Of a stretch of 64,000 bases of DNA, positions 34,365-43,026 are shown piece by piece. The stretch comes from Croceicoccus sp. Lineage in GTDB: Bacteria; Pseudomonadota; Alphaproteobacteria; Sphingomonadales; Sphingomonadaceae. A model generated the notes under the pieces. The model was given only the letters and a program-made list of their open reading frames with translations, searched no databases and was not told the origin of the DNA. The stretch spans positions 206,819 through 270,818 of the forward strand of contig NZMY01000013.1 in NCBI GenBank assembly GCA_002694745.1, written 5' to 3'. The position numbers and the translations under genes were made by a program. Within the stretch, counting starts at the first letter, position 1, and each line of letters opens with the position of its first letter.

Positions 34365-35579
34365 TCACGACTGGCTGGCCAGATATTCCTCAAGTTGTTC
34401 GGGATCAAAGGTTTTGCCATCGAAAAATGCGTCGAGCTCCATGACCAGATGGCCTTGCTCGGTGCTGGCGCCGATCATGCCCTTGACGGCGCCCTCGACC
34501 TTGGAACTTGCGCCGGGCAGGGGCGAATCCGCGCCGCGCAGGGCGCTGCGATAGATGTCGGGCCGGAATACGGCGGCGGCCCTGGCGGCATCGGCGGGGT
34601 CGTATTCCATGCGGTCCCACCGGACCATCTGCGTGTAGAGCCATTGCGCCTGGCTGATCCACGGGAAATTGGCCGCCTCGCGGTGCTGGAACATGAAATC
34701 GGAATAGTGCACTGCCGGGCCGTCCTGCCGCAGCACCAGCCGGTCAGAGATCGCCCCCAGCACCAGCCGAGGGTCCGATGCAAGATATTCGGGCCGCGCC
34801 AGCAATTCGGCATTGGCTTCCCAATTGGCCGGGTCCACGAAATGCTCCCCCGCATGGCGCAGCGCGCGGATCAGCTTTTCGACCGCGTCGCGCCGCTCGT
34901 CCAGCACCGGCTGGCGCATGGCGAGCACCTTTTCGACGCCGCGCCGCCAGATCTGCGCGGTCGCTAGTACGATCCGGCCCACGCCGCGGTCCACCGCGAC
35001 CGAGTTCCACGGCTCACCCACGCAGCTGCCGTCGATCTCGCCGCTGGCCAGCGCGTCGGCGGTGAAGGGCGGGGCGACGGTGACGATCTCAACATCCTCG
35101 TCCGGCCTTATTCCGCAGCCTGCCAGCCAATAGCGCAGCATGTAATTGTGACTGGAGTAGCGATGCACCACGCCAAGACGGATCGGGCGGCCCGCATCCC
35201 TGCGGGCCAGCGCTTCTTCGCGCAGCCGCGCGCCAAGTTCCCTTGGGTCGCACAGGCTGTCGGTTTCGCCCGGCATCAGCGTATCGGCCAGCACGTTGGA
35301 CAAGGTCACCGCATTGCCGTTCAGCCCCAGCACGAACGGCGCGACCAGCGGCTGTGCGGGACGACCCCGGCCCAGCGTGGTCGCGATGGCCAGCGGCGCC
35401 AGCATATGCGCGACATCGCTGTGCCCATAGAGCAGCCGGTCGAGCACCGTCGCCCAGCTGACATCCCGCACGAAATGCAGGTCCAGCCCCTCCTGCTCGG
35501 CAAAGCCGCGTTCCTGCGCTATGATCGGCAGGCACGCGTCGACCAGCGGCAGAAAGCCCACTTTCAGCTGCTGCGTCAC
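34365..35579 (-). CDS. nasS: Nitrate sensor NasS (cytosolic NrtA homologue)
   Basis: A 404-residue protein with the same fold as NrtA (LKVGFLPLVDACLPIIAQERGFAEQEGLDL, LGLNGNAVTLSNVLADT, NYMLRYWLAGCGI, GEIDGSCVGEPWNSVAVDRGVG) but starting directly at the domain, without signal peptide or lipobox. That is the mark of the cytosolic sensor NasS, which holds NasT inactive when nitrate is absent. The GTG at 35579 has AAGGGGAG just upstream. It follows nasT by 34 bases on the same strand. The nrtA leader starts just after its stop. Confidence 0.88.
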   Translation of the reverse strand: MTQQLKVGFLPLVDACLPIIAQERGFAEQEGLDLHFVRDVSWATVLDRLLYGHSDVAHMLAPLAIATTLGRGRPAQPLVAPFVLGLNGNAVTLSNVLADTLMPGETDSLCDPRELGARLREEALARRDAGRPIRLGVVHRYSSHNYMLRYWLAGCGIRPDEDVEIVTVAPPFTADALASGEIDGSCVGEPWNSVAVDRGVGRIVLATAQIWRRGVEKVLAMRQPVLDERRDAVEKLIRALRHAGEHFVDPANWEANAELLARPEYLASDPRLVLGAISDRLVLRQDGPAVHYSDFMFQHREAANFPWISQAQWLYTQMVRWDRMEYDPADAARAAAVFRPDIYRSALRGADSPLPGASSKVEGAVKGMIGASTEQGHLVMELDAFFDGKTFDPEQLEEYLASQS

Positions 35580-35613
35580 AGGCGCGCTCCCCTTTGCATT
35601 TCCATCCCCCGTT

Positions 35614-36189
35614 TCATTTGCCGATCAGCTCGTGCGCGGTGACAAGCGCCTCGGCGATGTCGGCGATCCGCTTGGACGAGGACATCGCCTTGCGCCGCAG
35701 TTCGGCATAGGCTTCCGGCTCGGTAATGCCCCGCGTGTCCATCAAGATGCGCTTGGCCTTGTCGATATTGGCGCGTTCGGCCAGCTTGCTGTTCGCCTCG
35801 GCAAGGTCTGATTGCAACCGGGCAAAGGCGTTGAAGCGGCGCACCGCCATCTCGATCAGCGGGCGGATGCGATTGGCCGCCAGGCCGTCCACCACATAGG
35901 CCGATACGCCCGCGTCGATGCTGGCGGCGATGGAATCGTCGTCCGACTGGTCGACGAACATGGCGATGGGGCGCGACAGGGCGCGGCTGACGGCGAAATA
36001 TTCCTCCAGCACGTCGCGCGACGGATTGCCGAGGTCCATCAGCACGATCTCGGGGTCGATCTCGGCCATGCGTGCCAGCAGGCCGTGGCGATTGGTGACC
36101 ACCGAAATCTCGCAATCGGGAAGCTGCGACAGGCCTTCTTCGATGATCGATGCGCGCGAGGCGCTTTCGTCGATGATGGCGATCCGCAT
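35614..36189 (-). CDS. nasT: ANTAR-domain antiterminator NasT
   Basis: A 191-residue regulator. The N-terminal receiver-like domain (RIAIIDESASRASIIEEGL, IVLMDLGNPSRD) is followed by a coiled coil (LQSDLAEANSKLAERANIDKAK) and the RNA-binding ANTAR helices (AKRILMDTRGITEPEAYAELRRKAMSSSKRIADIAEALV). It binds hexaloop hairpins in nitrate-gene leaders to block termination. The ATG at 36189 has AAAGG just upstream and is preferred over in-frame starts up to 12 codons earlier. It forms an operon with nasS; both candidate target leaders are in this window. Confidence 0.92.
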   Translation of the reverse strand: MRIAIIDESASRASIIEEGLSQLPDCEISVVTNRHGLLARMAEIDPEIVLMDLGNPSRDVLEEYFAVSRALSRPIAMFVDQSDDDSIAASIDAGVSAYVVDGLAANRIRPLIEMAVRRFNAFARLQSDLAEANSKLAERANIDKAKRILMDTRGITEPEAYAELRRKAMSSSKRIADIAEALVTAHELIGK

Positions 36190-36237
36190 ACCGCCTTTAC
36201 TGCACTGCAGCATGATGGCTGGCAAGAGCCTACCGGG

Positions 36238-36263
36238 CAGTAAGGCCGTTCAGTAAGGCCGTT
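36238..36263. repeat. Two 13-bp tandem repeats at the nadE stop codon
   Basis: CAGTAAGGCCGTT is present twice in direct succession (36238-36250, 36251-36263). On the minus strand each unit starts with TGA, so the nadE stop is duplicated, as at the nrtA stop. Confidence 0.8.
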
Positions 36264-38344
36264 CAGGCGCCGGTCGCGCCCGGCAGTGCCTCGGCCGGGA
36301 TATTGGCATGCAATTCCTCCAGCCACGGCGCGGCGGTGGCGTCCGACGGCGCGCGCCAGTCGCCCCGCGGGCTGAGCGCGCCTGCCGACGACACCTTGGG
36401 CCCGTTGGGAATGGCGGACCGCTTGAACTGGCTGAACGCGAAGAAACGGCGCAGGAAGGATTCGAGCCAGCGTACTATCACCGGCAGATCATATTCGCGC
36501 CGCTCATGCTCGGGAAATTCGAAGGGCCAGCTCCCCTCGGCCGCGTCGCGCCATGCGTGCCAGGCCAGGAACGCCACTTTCGATGGGCGCTGCCCGAAAC
36601 GCACGATGTGATGCAGGAAGAAATCGTTGAGCTCGTAGGGGCCGATCACGTCTTCGGTGCTCTGGATCTCGCCGTCTTCGCCTTCAGGCACCAGTTCGGG
36701 CGAAATCTCGGTGTTCAGGATCGACTGCAGGATGTCGCCGGTCGCATCGTCGAACTGGCGGGTGCGCACGGCCCAGCGGATCAGATATTGGATCAGCGTC
36801 TTGGGCACGCCCGCATTGACTGCGTAATGGCTCATCTGGTCGCCCACGCCATAGGTGCACCACCCCAGCGCCAGTTCGGACAGATCGCCCGTGCCGATCA
36901 CGAAGCCCCGGTGCTGGCCGGCAAGGCGGAACAGATAATCGGTCCTCAGCCCCGCCTGTACGTTTTCGAACACCGTGTCATAGACCGATTCGCCGCCGGC
37001 GAAGGGATGGCCGATCTGCTCCAGCATCAGCCGGGCGGAGGGCTTGATGTCCAGCTCCTCCGCCTCGATCCCCAGCGCGTCCATCAGTTTCCATGCGTTC
37101 GATTTCGTGCCTGCCGAGGTGCCGAAACCCGGCATCGTATAACCCCGGATCGTGCCGCGCGGCAGACCCAGCCGGTCGCAGACCTTGGCCGCGACGATCA
37201 GCGCATGGGTGGAATCGAGCCCGCCCGAAACGCCGATCACCATGCTGTCGCCGCTGGTCGCCTGGAACCGGCGCATCAGCCCGTCGACCTGGATGTTGAA
37301 CGCCTCGAAACAATCGTCGTCCAGCTTGTTCTGGCGGTTGGGCACAAAGGGGAAGCGGCGCACCGGACGGCGCAATCCCAGATCGCCGGTGGCCGGGCGA
37401 TGTTCGAAACTGATCGTGCGGAACCGGTTTTCGGGCCGCCCCGCTGCATCGGCGGCATCGCCAAAGGTCTGCAGCCGCAGCCGGTCGCCCGCGATGCGTT
37501 CGCAATCGACATCCGCGACGCAGAGTTCCGGCTCCAGCGAGAAACGCTCGCTCTGGCACAGCAGATCGCCCAGCTCATAGATCATGCCCTGCCCGTCCCA
37601 CGCGAGGTCGGTCGTGCTCTCGCCGTGGCCCGCCGCCGAATAGACATAGGCGGAGGCCGTGCGTGCGCTTTGCGAGCGGCAGAGCATGTGCCGCTCGTCC
37701 GCCTTGCCGATGGTGATGTTCGATGCCGAGAGGTTCGCCAGAATGGTCGCGCCCGCCAGCGCGCCCCGGGTCGAGGGCGGATCGGGGGCCCAGAAATCCT
37801 CGCAGATCTCGGCAAATACGCTGAAGCCGCGCATATTGTTCGCCGCGAAGATCAGGTCGGTGCCGAAGGGTACGCTTTCGCCGCCGATTGCAATCTGCGC
37901 GTCCGCGAAGCCGCGTCCCGCAGCGAACCAGCGCTTCTCATAGAACTCGCGGTAATTGGGCAGAAAGCTCTTGGGCACCGCGCCAAGGATTCGCCCGCGA
38001 TGAATGGCAATGGCGCAATTATACAGCCGCGCCGCCCGGCGCAGAGGCGCGCCGACCAGCATCAGCGGCGTGAGGTCGGCGCTGGCGGCTGCGATCTCGT
38101 CCAGCGCAGCCTCCGCAGCATCGAGAAGGGCGGACTGCATCACCAGATCGTCGAGCGCATAGGACGAGACGCAAAGTTCGGGAAAGACCAGCAGGTCGAC
38201 GTTCGCGTCATGCGCGCGCCGCGCCTCGGCCAGTACGGCGTCGCGGTTGAAGGCGACATCGGCAGTACGGACACGCGGCGTGGCGGCGGCCACGCGGACG
38301 AAGCCATGGATGTGCAGATCGGCGAATTCAGTCGTTTTCGTCAC
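36263..38344 (-). CDS. nadE: Glutamine-dependent NAD+ synthetase
   Basis: A 693-residue two-domain enzyme that amidates nicotinate adenine dinucleotide to NAD+. The N-terminal nitrilase-type glutaminase has Glu in LLVFPELCVSS, Lys in GAVPKSFLPNY and Cys in FAEICEDFWAPD. The C-terminal synthetase has the PP-loop IGVSGGLDSTHALIV near residue 370 and GTGDLSELALGWCTYG near 500. It starts with GTG, preceded by AAGGACGAGC. It overlaps the upstream pncC by 17 bases, so the two are translationally linked. The length is normal for the long bacterial form. Confidence 0.95.
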   Translation of the reverse strand: MTKTTEFADLHIHGFVRVAAATPRVRTADVAFNRDAVLAEARRAHDANVDLLVFPELCVSSYALDDLVMQSALLDAAEAALDEIAAASADLTPLMLVGAPLRRAARLYNCAIAIHRGRILGAVPKSFLPNYREFYEKRWFAAGRGFADAQIAIGGESVPFGTDLIFAANNMRGFSVFAEICEDFWAPDPPSTRGALAGATILANLSASNITIGKADERHMLCRSQSARTASAYVYSAAGHGESTTDLAWDGQGMIYELGDLLCQSERFSLEPELCVADVDCERIAGDRLRLQTFGDAADAAGRPENRFRTISFEHRPATGDLGLRRPVRRFPFVPNRQNKLDDDCFEAFNIQVDGLMRRFQATSGDSMVIGVSGGLDSTHALIVAAKVCDRLGLPRGTIRGYTMPGFGTSAGTKSNAWKLMDALGIEAEELDIKPSARLMLEQIGHPFAGGESVYDTVFENVQAGLRTDYLFRLAGQHRGFVIGTGDLSELALGWCTYGVGDQMSHYAVNAGVPKTLIQYLIRWAVRTRQFDDATGDILQSILNTEISPELVPEGEDGEIQSTEDVIGPYELNDFFLHHIVRFGQRPSKVAFLAWHAWRDAAEGSWPFEFPEHERREYDLPVIVRWLESFLRRFFAFSQFKRSAIPNGPKVSSAGALSPRGDWRAPSDATAAPWLEELHANIPAEALPGATGA

Positions 38345-38870
38345 GCTCGTCCTTCTGGCCGTCGATGGCCGCCATCATCATGTCCAAAGCCACGCCCGCA
38401 GCCTTGATTCGCACGGGATCGCGCCCGATTGCGCCGAAATGCTCTTCCCGGTGGCCAAGCGGCCCGCCGCGGCGCTGACATGCCAGATGGACCAATCCTT
38501 CCACCTTGTCATCGCCGCCGGGGCCATCGTCGCCGGGAGGTCCGGCAAAACCCGTTATGGCAATCGCCACATCCGCATCCGACCGGTCAAGCGCCCCCTC
38601 GACCATCGCCTCGGCCACCTCCCGGCTGACCGCGCCGCAATCGTCCACCAGGCGCCTTTCGATCCCCAGCAGTTCGCATTTCGAGGATTTCGAATAAACA
38701 ACGAAGCCCCGCTCGAACACATGGCTCAGCCCCTCCAGATCGGTGAGGAGCGAGGACAGCAGACCGCCGGTGCAGCTCTCAGCCGCCGCCAGCGAAAGCT
38801 CGCGGTCGTGGGCCATGCGGCACAGATCCTTCGCCTTCTTAACCAGCTCGTCGGGCAGGGAATGGCTCAT
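38328..38870 (-). CDS. pncC: CinA-family nicotinamide-nucleotide amidohydrolase
   Basis: A 180-residue stand-alone CinA C-terminal domain. The diagnostic motif LSLAAAESCTGGLLSSLLTD is near residue 27, with GFVVYSKSSKCELLGI and AIAITGFAGPPGDDG (about residue 105) also present. The family deamidates NMN to nicotinate mononucleotide, feeding NAD resynthesis. The gene overlaps nadE, which completes that pathway, so the pair is a functional unit. It is divergent from a siderophore-type TBDR. Confidence 0.88.
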   Translation of the reverse strand: MSHSLPDELVKKAKDLCRMAHDRELSLAAAESCTGGLLSSLLTDLEGLSHVFERGFVVYSKSSKCELLGIERRLVDDCGAVSREVAEAMVEGALDRSDADVAIAITGFAGPPGDDGPGGDDKVEGLVHLACQRRGGPLGHREEHFGAIGRDPVRIKAAGVALDMMMAAIDGQKDERDEND

Positions 38871-38977
38871 GGGCTACATCCTCTCTTGTCTTTTCCATCA
38901 CCCGGCCGAGCCCCGATGGCCGGGTGACTCTGCAACCGACCGCTCGTGAAAACTGTTCCGGAACGAAAATCCGGGAC

Positions 38978-39017
38978 GTGCAAATTAGATATTGCAACTG
39001 CAACAAACTCGCATTAG
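38978..39017 (+). promoter_or_regulatory. Possible iron-regulator site upstream of siderophore TBDR
   Basis: An AT-rich stretch in GC-rich surroundings contains the dyad TTGCA-AC-TGCAA (38992-39003) and a GCAA/TCGCATT arrangement resembling alphaproteobacterial Fur boxes. It lies 50-90 bases before the TBDR start. The match is by eye only. Confidence 0.3.
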
Positions 39018-39066
39018 CGGCGCTGTGAATTAAATGCGAACCAGTCGCAAGAATCAGGGAGCCGTC

Positions 39067-41184
39067 ATGTTCAGCCGCCGTATCCATCGAAGCGTCCTCC
39101 ATCTTTCCGCCGCATTGCCGCTTGTGCTGCTGGCCAGTCCCGCGCTGGCGGAAGAGGGTGCCGAAGCGCAGGAGCGCCGGTCCTATCTGCCCGAGGAGAT
39201 CCTCGTCTCCGCGGCGCTGGACGGCTATGCGATCGACGACGGATCGACCGCGACCAAGACCCCGACGCCGGTCATCGACGTGCCGCAATCCATCTCGGTC
39301 GTGACGCGCGACCAGATCGAGGACCAGAACATCCGCCAGCTGAACGATGCGCTGCGCTTCGTCGCGGGCGTGACGCTGGAAACGGGCGAGGGGCACCGCG
39401 ACGAGGTGTTTATCCGCGGGCAGGAGAGCACCGCCGACTTCTACCTCAATGGCCTCCGCGACGATGCGCAATATTACCGCTCGCTCTATAATATCGAGCG
39501 GATCGAGGTGCTGAAGGGCCCCAATGCGCTGATCTTCGGGCGCGGCGGCAGCGGCGGGGCGATCAACCGCGTCAGCAAGATCGCAGACCCCGGCAAGAGC
39601 TTTGTCGCGGCTGACGCGACGGTGGACACATTCGGCGCCTTCGCGCTGGGTGCGGACATCAACGCGCCGCTTTCGGCTGCGGCTGCGGCCCGGCTGAACG
39701 CGACATATCAGGAATTCGACAACCACCGCGATGCCTATGAAGGGCGCTTCTTCGGTATCAGCCCGACCGTCACGCTCGACGCCGGGCCCGATACGCGCGT
39801 CGTGCTGGGCTATAGCTATGACGACGACGAGCGCGTGACCGATCGCGGCGTGCCTTCGCTGAACGGCGGTCCTCTGACCGGCTATGACCGCACATTCTTC
39901 GGCGACCGCGACTTCAATGAGGCAAGCGCGCAGGTCCATATCGCCCGCGCCCGCGTCGATCACCAGCTGTCGGATGGGCTCAGCATCAATGTCAGCGGCC
40001 AGTTCGCCGATTACGACAAGGTGTATGGCAATATCGTGCCGGGCAGCACCGACGGCGATCTGGTGACCCTGTCGGGCTATCGCGACGCGACCACGCGGCA
40101 GAACTGGATCGGGCAGGCCAACCTCGTCTGGCAGGGCGATACCGGCGGAATCGGTCACACCTTCCTCGCAGGGTTCGAGGCGATCGGACAGGACACGACC
40201 AATGCGCGCGACACCGTGCGCTTCGGTGCGCCGGATGGCCCGACTTCGGTGCAGGTGCCGCTGGCCGAGGACATCGCGGTTCCTTCGTTTTTCGTGCAGC
40301 CGCTGGCGCGCAATCGCGCGTCGGAGCTGACCGTACTGGCCGCCTATGTGCAGGACCAGATTGCCATTGGCGAGCATGTCGAGCTGATCGGCGGGGGGCG
40401 TTTCGAAAGCTTCGATCTCGACAGCACCGACCTCGTCAGCGGCACGCCCGCCGCGCGCAAGGACGAGAAATGGAGCCCGCGCTTCGGCATCGTGGTCAAG
40501 CCCGAGCAGGCGCTGTCGTTCTATGCCAGCTATTCGGAAAGCTTCCTGCCGCAGGCGGGCGAACAATTCCTGGTCCTCAGCCCCGGTTCGGCGGAACTGG
40601 AGCCCGAGAAGTTCGAGAATATCGAGGCGGGCTTCAAATGGGCGCCGCGGCCCGAACTGCTGGTGACCGGCGCGATCTTCCAGCTCGACCGGACCAACGG
40701 GCAGACCGCCGATCCGAACGATCCGACGCTGGTCATCCTGACCGGCAAGACCCGCACCAAGGGCGTCGAACTGCAACTGGCGGGCGAAATCGCGCCCAAC
40801 TGGAACGCCAACATCGGCTATGCCTATCTCGACGGCGAGGTCCGCTCGCGGCTTGGCAGCGTCGAGCCCGGCACGGTGCTGGAGCAGGTGCCCGACCATC
40901 ACGTAACCGCCTGGACCCGCTATGATTTCAGCGAGCAATTCGGCATCGGCGGGGGCATCGTGCACAGCTCGAGCCAGTATGCCTCGCTCAGCAATGCGGT
41001 GACGCTGCCGTCCTATACGCGGGTCGACCTTGCAGGCTATTTCACCGTGAACGAGCGGCTGGCGCTGCAGGTCAATGTCGAGAACCTGTTCGACGAGGAT
41101 TATTATCCCAGCGCGCATGGCGACAACAACATCCAGCCCGCACGGCCGCTGAATGCATCGGTGACGGCGCGGATGGTCTTCTAG
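39067..41184 (+). CDS. TonB-dependent siderophore receptor
   Basis: A 705-residue receptor of the siderophore class, shorter than the others in this window. It has a signal peptide (LHLSAALPLVLLASPALAEE), a TonB-box region (EEILVSAALDGYAID), a plug with PVIDVPQSISVVTRDQIEDQNIRQLNDALRFVAGVTLE and RGQESTADFYLNGLRDDAQYYRSLYNIERIEVLKGPNALIFGRGGSGG, and a C-terminus NASVTARMVF. The closest style is the catecholate receptors (Fiu/CirA-like). The ATG at 39067 has AGGGAG five bases upstream; an in-frame ATG 11 codons earlier lacks one. It shares four bases at its stop with the convergent UbiB-like gene. Confidence 0.92.
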   Translation: MFSRRIHRSVLHLSAALPLVLLASPALAEEGAEAQERRSYLPEEILVSAALDGYAIDDGSTATKTPTPVIDVPQSISVVTRDQIEDQNIRQLNDALRFVAGVTLETGEGHRDEVFIRGQESTADFYLNGLRDDAQYYRSLYNIERIEVLKGPNALIFGRGGSGGAINRVSKIADPGKSFVAADATVDTFGAFALGADINAPLSAAAAARLNATYQEFDNHRDAYEGRFFGISPTVTLDAGPDTRVVLGYSYDDDERVTDRGVPSLNGGPLTGYDRTFFGDRDFNEASAQVHIARARVDHQLSDGLSINVSGQFADYDKVYGNIVPGSTDGDLVTLSGYRDATTRQNWIGQANLVWQGDTGGIGHTFLAGFEAIGQDTTNARDTVRFGAPDGPTSVQVPLAEDIAVPSFFVQPLARNRASELTVLAAYVQDQIAIGEHVELIGGGRFESFDLDSTDLVSGTPAARKDEKWSPRFGIVVKPEQALSFYASYSESFLPQAGEQFLVLSPGSAELEPEKFENIEAGFKWAPRPELLVTGAIFQLDRTNGQTADPNDPTLVILTGKTRTKGVELQLAGEIAPNWNANIGYAYLDGEVRSRLGSVEPGTVLEQVPDHHVTAWTRYDFSEQFGIGGGIVHSSSQYASLSNAVTLPSYTRVDLAGYFTVNERLALQVNVENLFDEDYYPSAHGDNNIQPARPLNASVTARMVF

Positions 41185-42527
41185 GGGGCGACCGGCTGCT
41201 CGACCCAAGGCAGGGCGAGGGCGCGGACATCGACCCGCGCCTTCAGCCGCGCCGCCAGCAGCGCGGTGCCGCTGACCTTGCGCTGGACGAAAAGCAGGTC
41301 CGAGGGCGGCACATGCCATGTCGCCCGGTCCGCCGCCACCGCCATGCCCTCGTCGCGCAGGACGGAAACGAACTGCCGGTCGCCGAAATCGAAGGGGCCT
41401 TCGCGGGTCATCTCGCCGATCACGATGTCCAGCATCGCGTCGATCCGTTCGCGGTGGCCATGCACCGCGCCGGGGCCGATGAACCCCACCGCCGCCGTCC
41501 GCACCGCGTCGCGATTCCCTGCGAAACCGGTGCGAAGCAGGCGGCGATAGGCTTCGGAGGTTTCCATGGCCACGGGCCGCGCGGCCCCGAAATCGAGCAG
41601 GACGAGCCGCCCGCTGTCCGGCTGATAGCGGTAATTGGCGAAATTGGGATCGGTTTGCATCACCCCGAATTCGAACAATTCGCGCAGCACCAGCGACATC
41701 AGCACCCGCATGACGCTGTTGCGAACGTCCTGCGGCGCGCTCTCCAGCGTCTCGATCGGCTTTCCGGGCAGGAAGCTCATCGCCAGCACGCTGTCGGTGG
41801 TGAACTCGCTGTCGAGCGCGGGGACGACGACTTCGGGCGTGTCGGCCAGCAATTGCCCGAACAGCGCCATCTGCTCGCCCTCGCGCCGATAGGCAGTTTC
41901 CTCGGCCAGCTGCCGCTTTGCATCCGCCAGCAATGGCGCGATGTCGAGTTCGCGCGGCAGCAGGCCCGACATGCGCAGCAGGGTGGCGACATTGTCGACA
42001 TCGGCGTCGATGCTTTCACGCACGCCGGGATATTGCACCTTGATCGCCAGCTCTCGCCCGTCATGCGTGACGGCCTTGTGCACCTGCCCGATGGAGGCCG
42101 CCGCGATGGGGCGCGCATCGAATTGTCGGAACCGCGTCCGCCAATTCGCGCCCCATTGCGAGGCCAGCACCTTCTGCAGCTGTTGAGGCCGCATGTGATG
42201 CGCATTTTCGCGCAGCCGCGCCATGATCTCGGCCAGTTCCGGGGGCAGCATGTCGCCCGCATCCATCGAGATCATCTGCCCCAGCTTCATCGCCGCGCCG
42301 CGCAGATGCGACAGCCGGTCGGCGACCTTGGTGACATTGCCGGGAGTCAGCAACATGTCGCGCATGCGAGGGCGCTCCCCATCCGCGATCCGGCGCGCGC
42401 CCTCGGCGACCATGCCGCCCGCGACGCCGCCCGCCAGCCGTCCGAACTGGCCCAGCCGCGACAGGCGGCCGCGCGGGACGGTACGGCCCCCGCTGTCCAA
42501 TTGACCGTCGAAAGGGTTATCGCTCAT
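41181..42527 (-). CDS. ABC1/AarF/UbiB family atypical kinase
   Basis: A 448-residue protein. It has the family's KxGQ motif (LRGAAMKLGQMISMDAGDMLPPEL, about residues 75-98), the Ala-rich loop (RPIAAASIGQVHKAVTHDGRELAIKVQYPGV), and the catalytic-loop equivalents MQTDPNFANYRY and LVLLDFGAAR. Members support ubiquinone biosynthesis or lipid homeostasis as unorthodox ATPases. It lacks the C-terminal membrane helices of E. coli UbiB, so it fits the shorter ABC1 group. It is probably co-transcribed with the DUF427 and DCC genes upstream on the same strand (4-base gap). Confidence 0.88.
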   Translation of the reverse strand: MSDNPFDGQLDSGGRTVPRGRLSRLGQFGRLAGGVAGGMVAEGARRIADGERPRMRDMLLTPGNVTKVADRLSHLRGAAMKLGQMISMDAGDMLPPELAEIMARLRENAHHMRPQQLQKVLASQWGANWRTRFRQFDARPIAAASIGQVHKAVTHDGRELAIKVQYPGVRESIDADVDNVATLLRMSGLLPRELDIAPLLADAKRQLAEETAYRREGEQMALFGQLLADTPEVVVPALDSEFTTDSVLAMSFLPGKPIETLESAPQDVRNSVMRVLMSLVLRELFEFGVMQTDPNFANYRYQPDSGRLVLLDFGAARPVAMETSEAYRRLLRTGFAGNRDAVRTAAVGFIGPGAVHGHRERIDAMLDIVIGEMTREGPFDFGDRQFVSVLRDEGMAVAADRATWHVPPSDLLFVQRKVSGTALLAARLKARVDVRALALPWVEQPVAP

Positions 42528-42531
42528 GACC

Positions 42532-43026
42532 TCACCAGAACCGGCTGCCGGGCACGCCCTTGAACGGACCGGAATAGCCGCTGGTGATCCAGCCGCCGTA
42601 AAAGCCGCCGGGCTGCGGGGTCACAGTTTCGCCATCCACGCTGCATCGGTCGAACGGCGCGGCGTAAAAGGCGACATGATCGCGCAATTTCGCGAAGGCG
42701 CGAGTGGGATCGGGATAGCTCCACCCGACGCGGGGCAGCACATTGTCGCCGATCACGACATCCCAATAGACGGCATGGCCCTTCCATTCGCAGAAAGAGC
42801 TGCCGTCGGCCTGACGCAGCACGCCTTCGGCAATATCGGCGGGCGGGATGTAATAGCTGGGCGGATGGCTGGTCTCCAGCGTGCGGATCGTGGCGCGGCT
42901 GTCGGCGACGATGGTGCCGGCATGTTCGATCACGATATGCGCGGGGGAGGGTTCCGCGATCGCGGGGCGGGGAAACCCCCAGACGCTTTCCTGACCGGGT
43001 CCTGTCGGGTCGGGGCGCGGCCTCAT
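42532..43026 (-). CDS. DUF427 domain protein
   Basis: A 164-residue protein with the DUF427 pattern: HIVIEHAGTIVADSRATIRTLETSHPPSYYIPPADI, FCEWKGHAVYWDVVIGDNVLPRVGWSYPDP and FAKLRDHVAFYAAPFDRCSVDGETV. The function is not established. The start overlaps the stop of the DCC gene (ATGA), and the stop lies four bases before the UbiB-like start, so the three genes form one operon. Confidence 0.85.
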   Translation of the reverse strand: MRPRPDPTGPGQESVWGFPRPAIAEPSPAHIVIEHAGTIVADSRATIRTLETSHPPSYYIPPADIAEGVLRQADGSSFCEWKGHAVYWDVVIGDNVLPRVGWSYPDPTRAFAKLRDHVAFYAAPFDRCSVDGETVTPQPGGFYGGWITSGYSGPFKGVPGSRFW

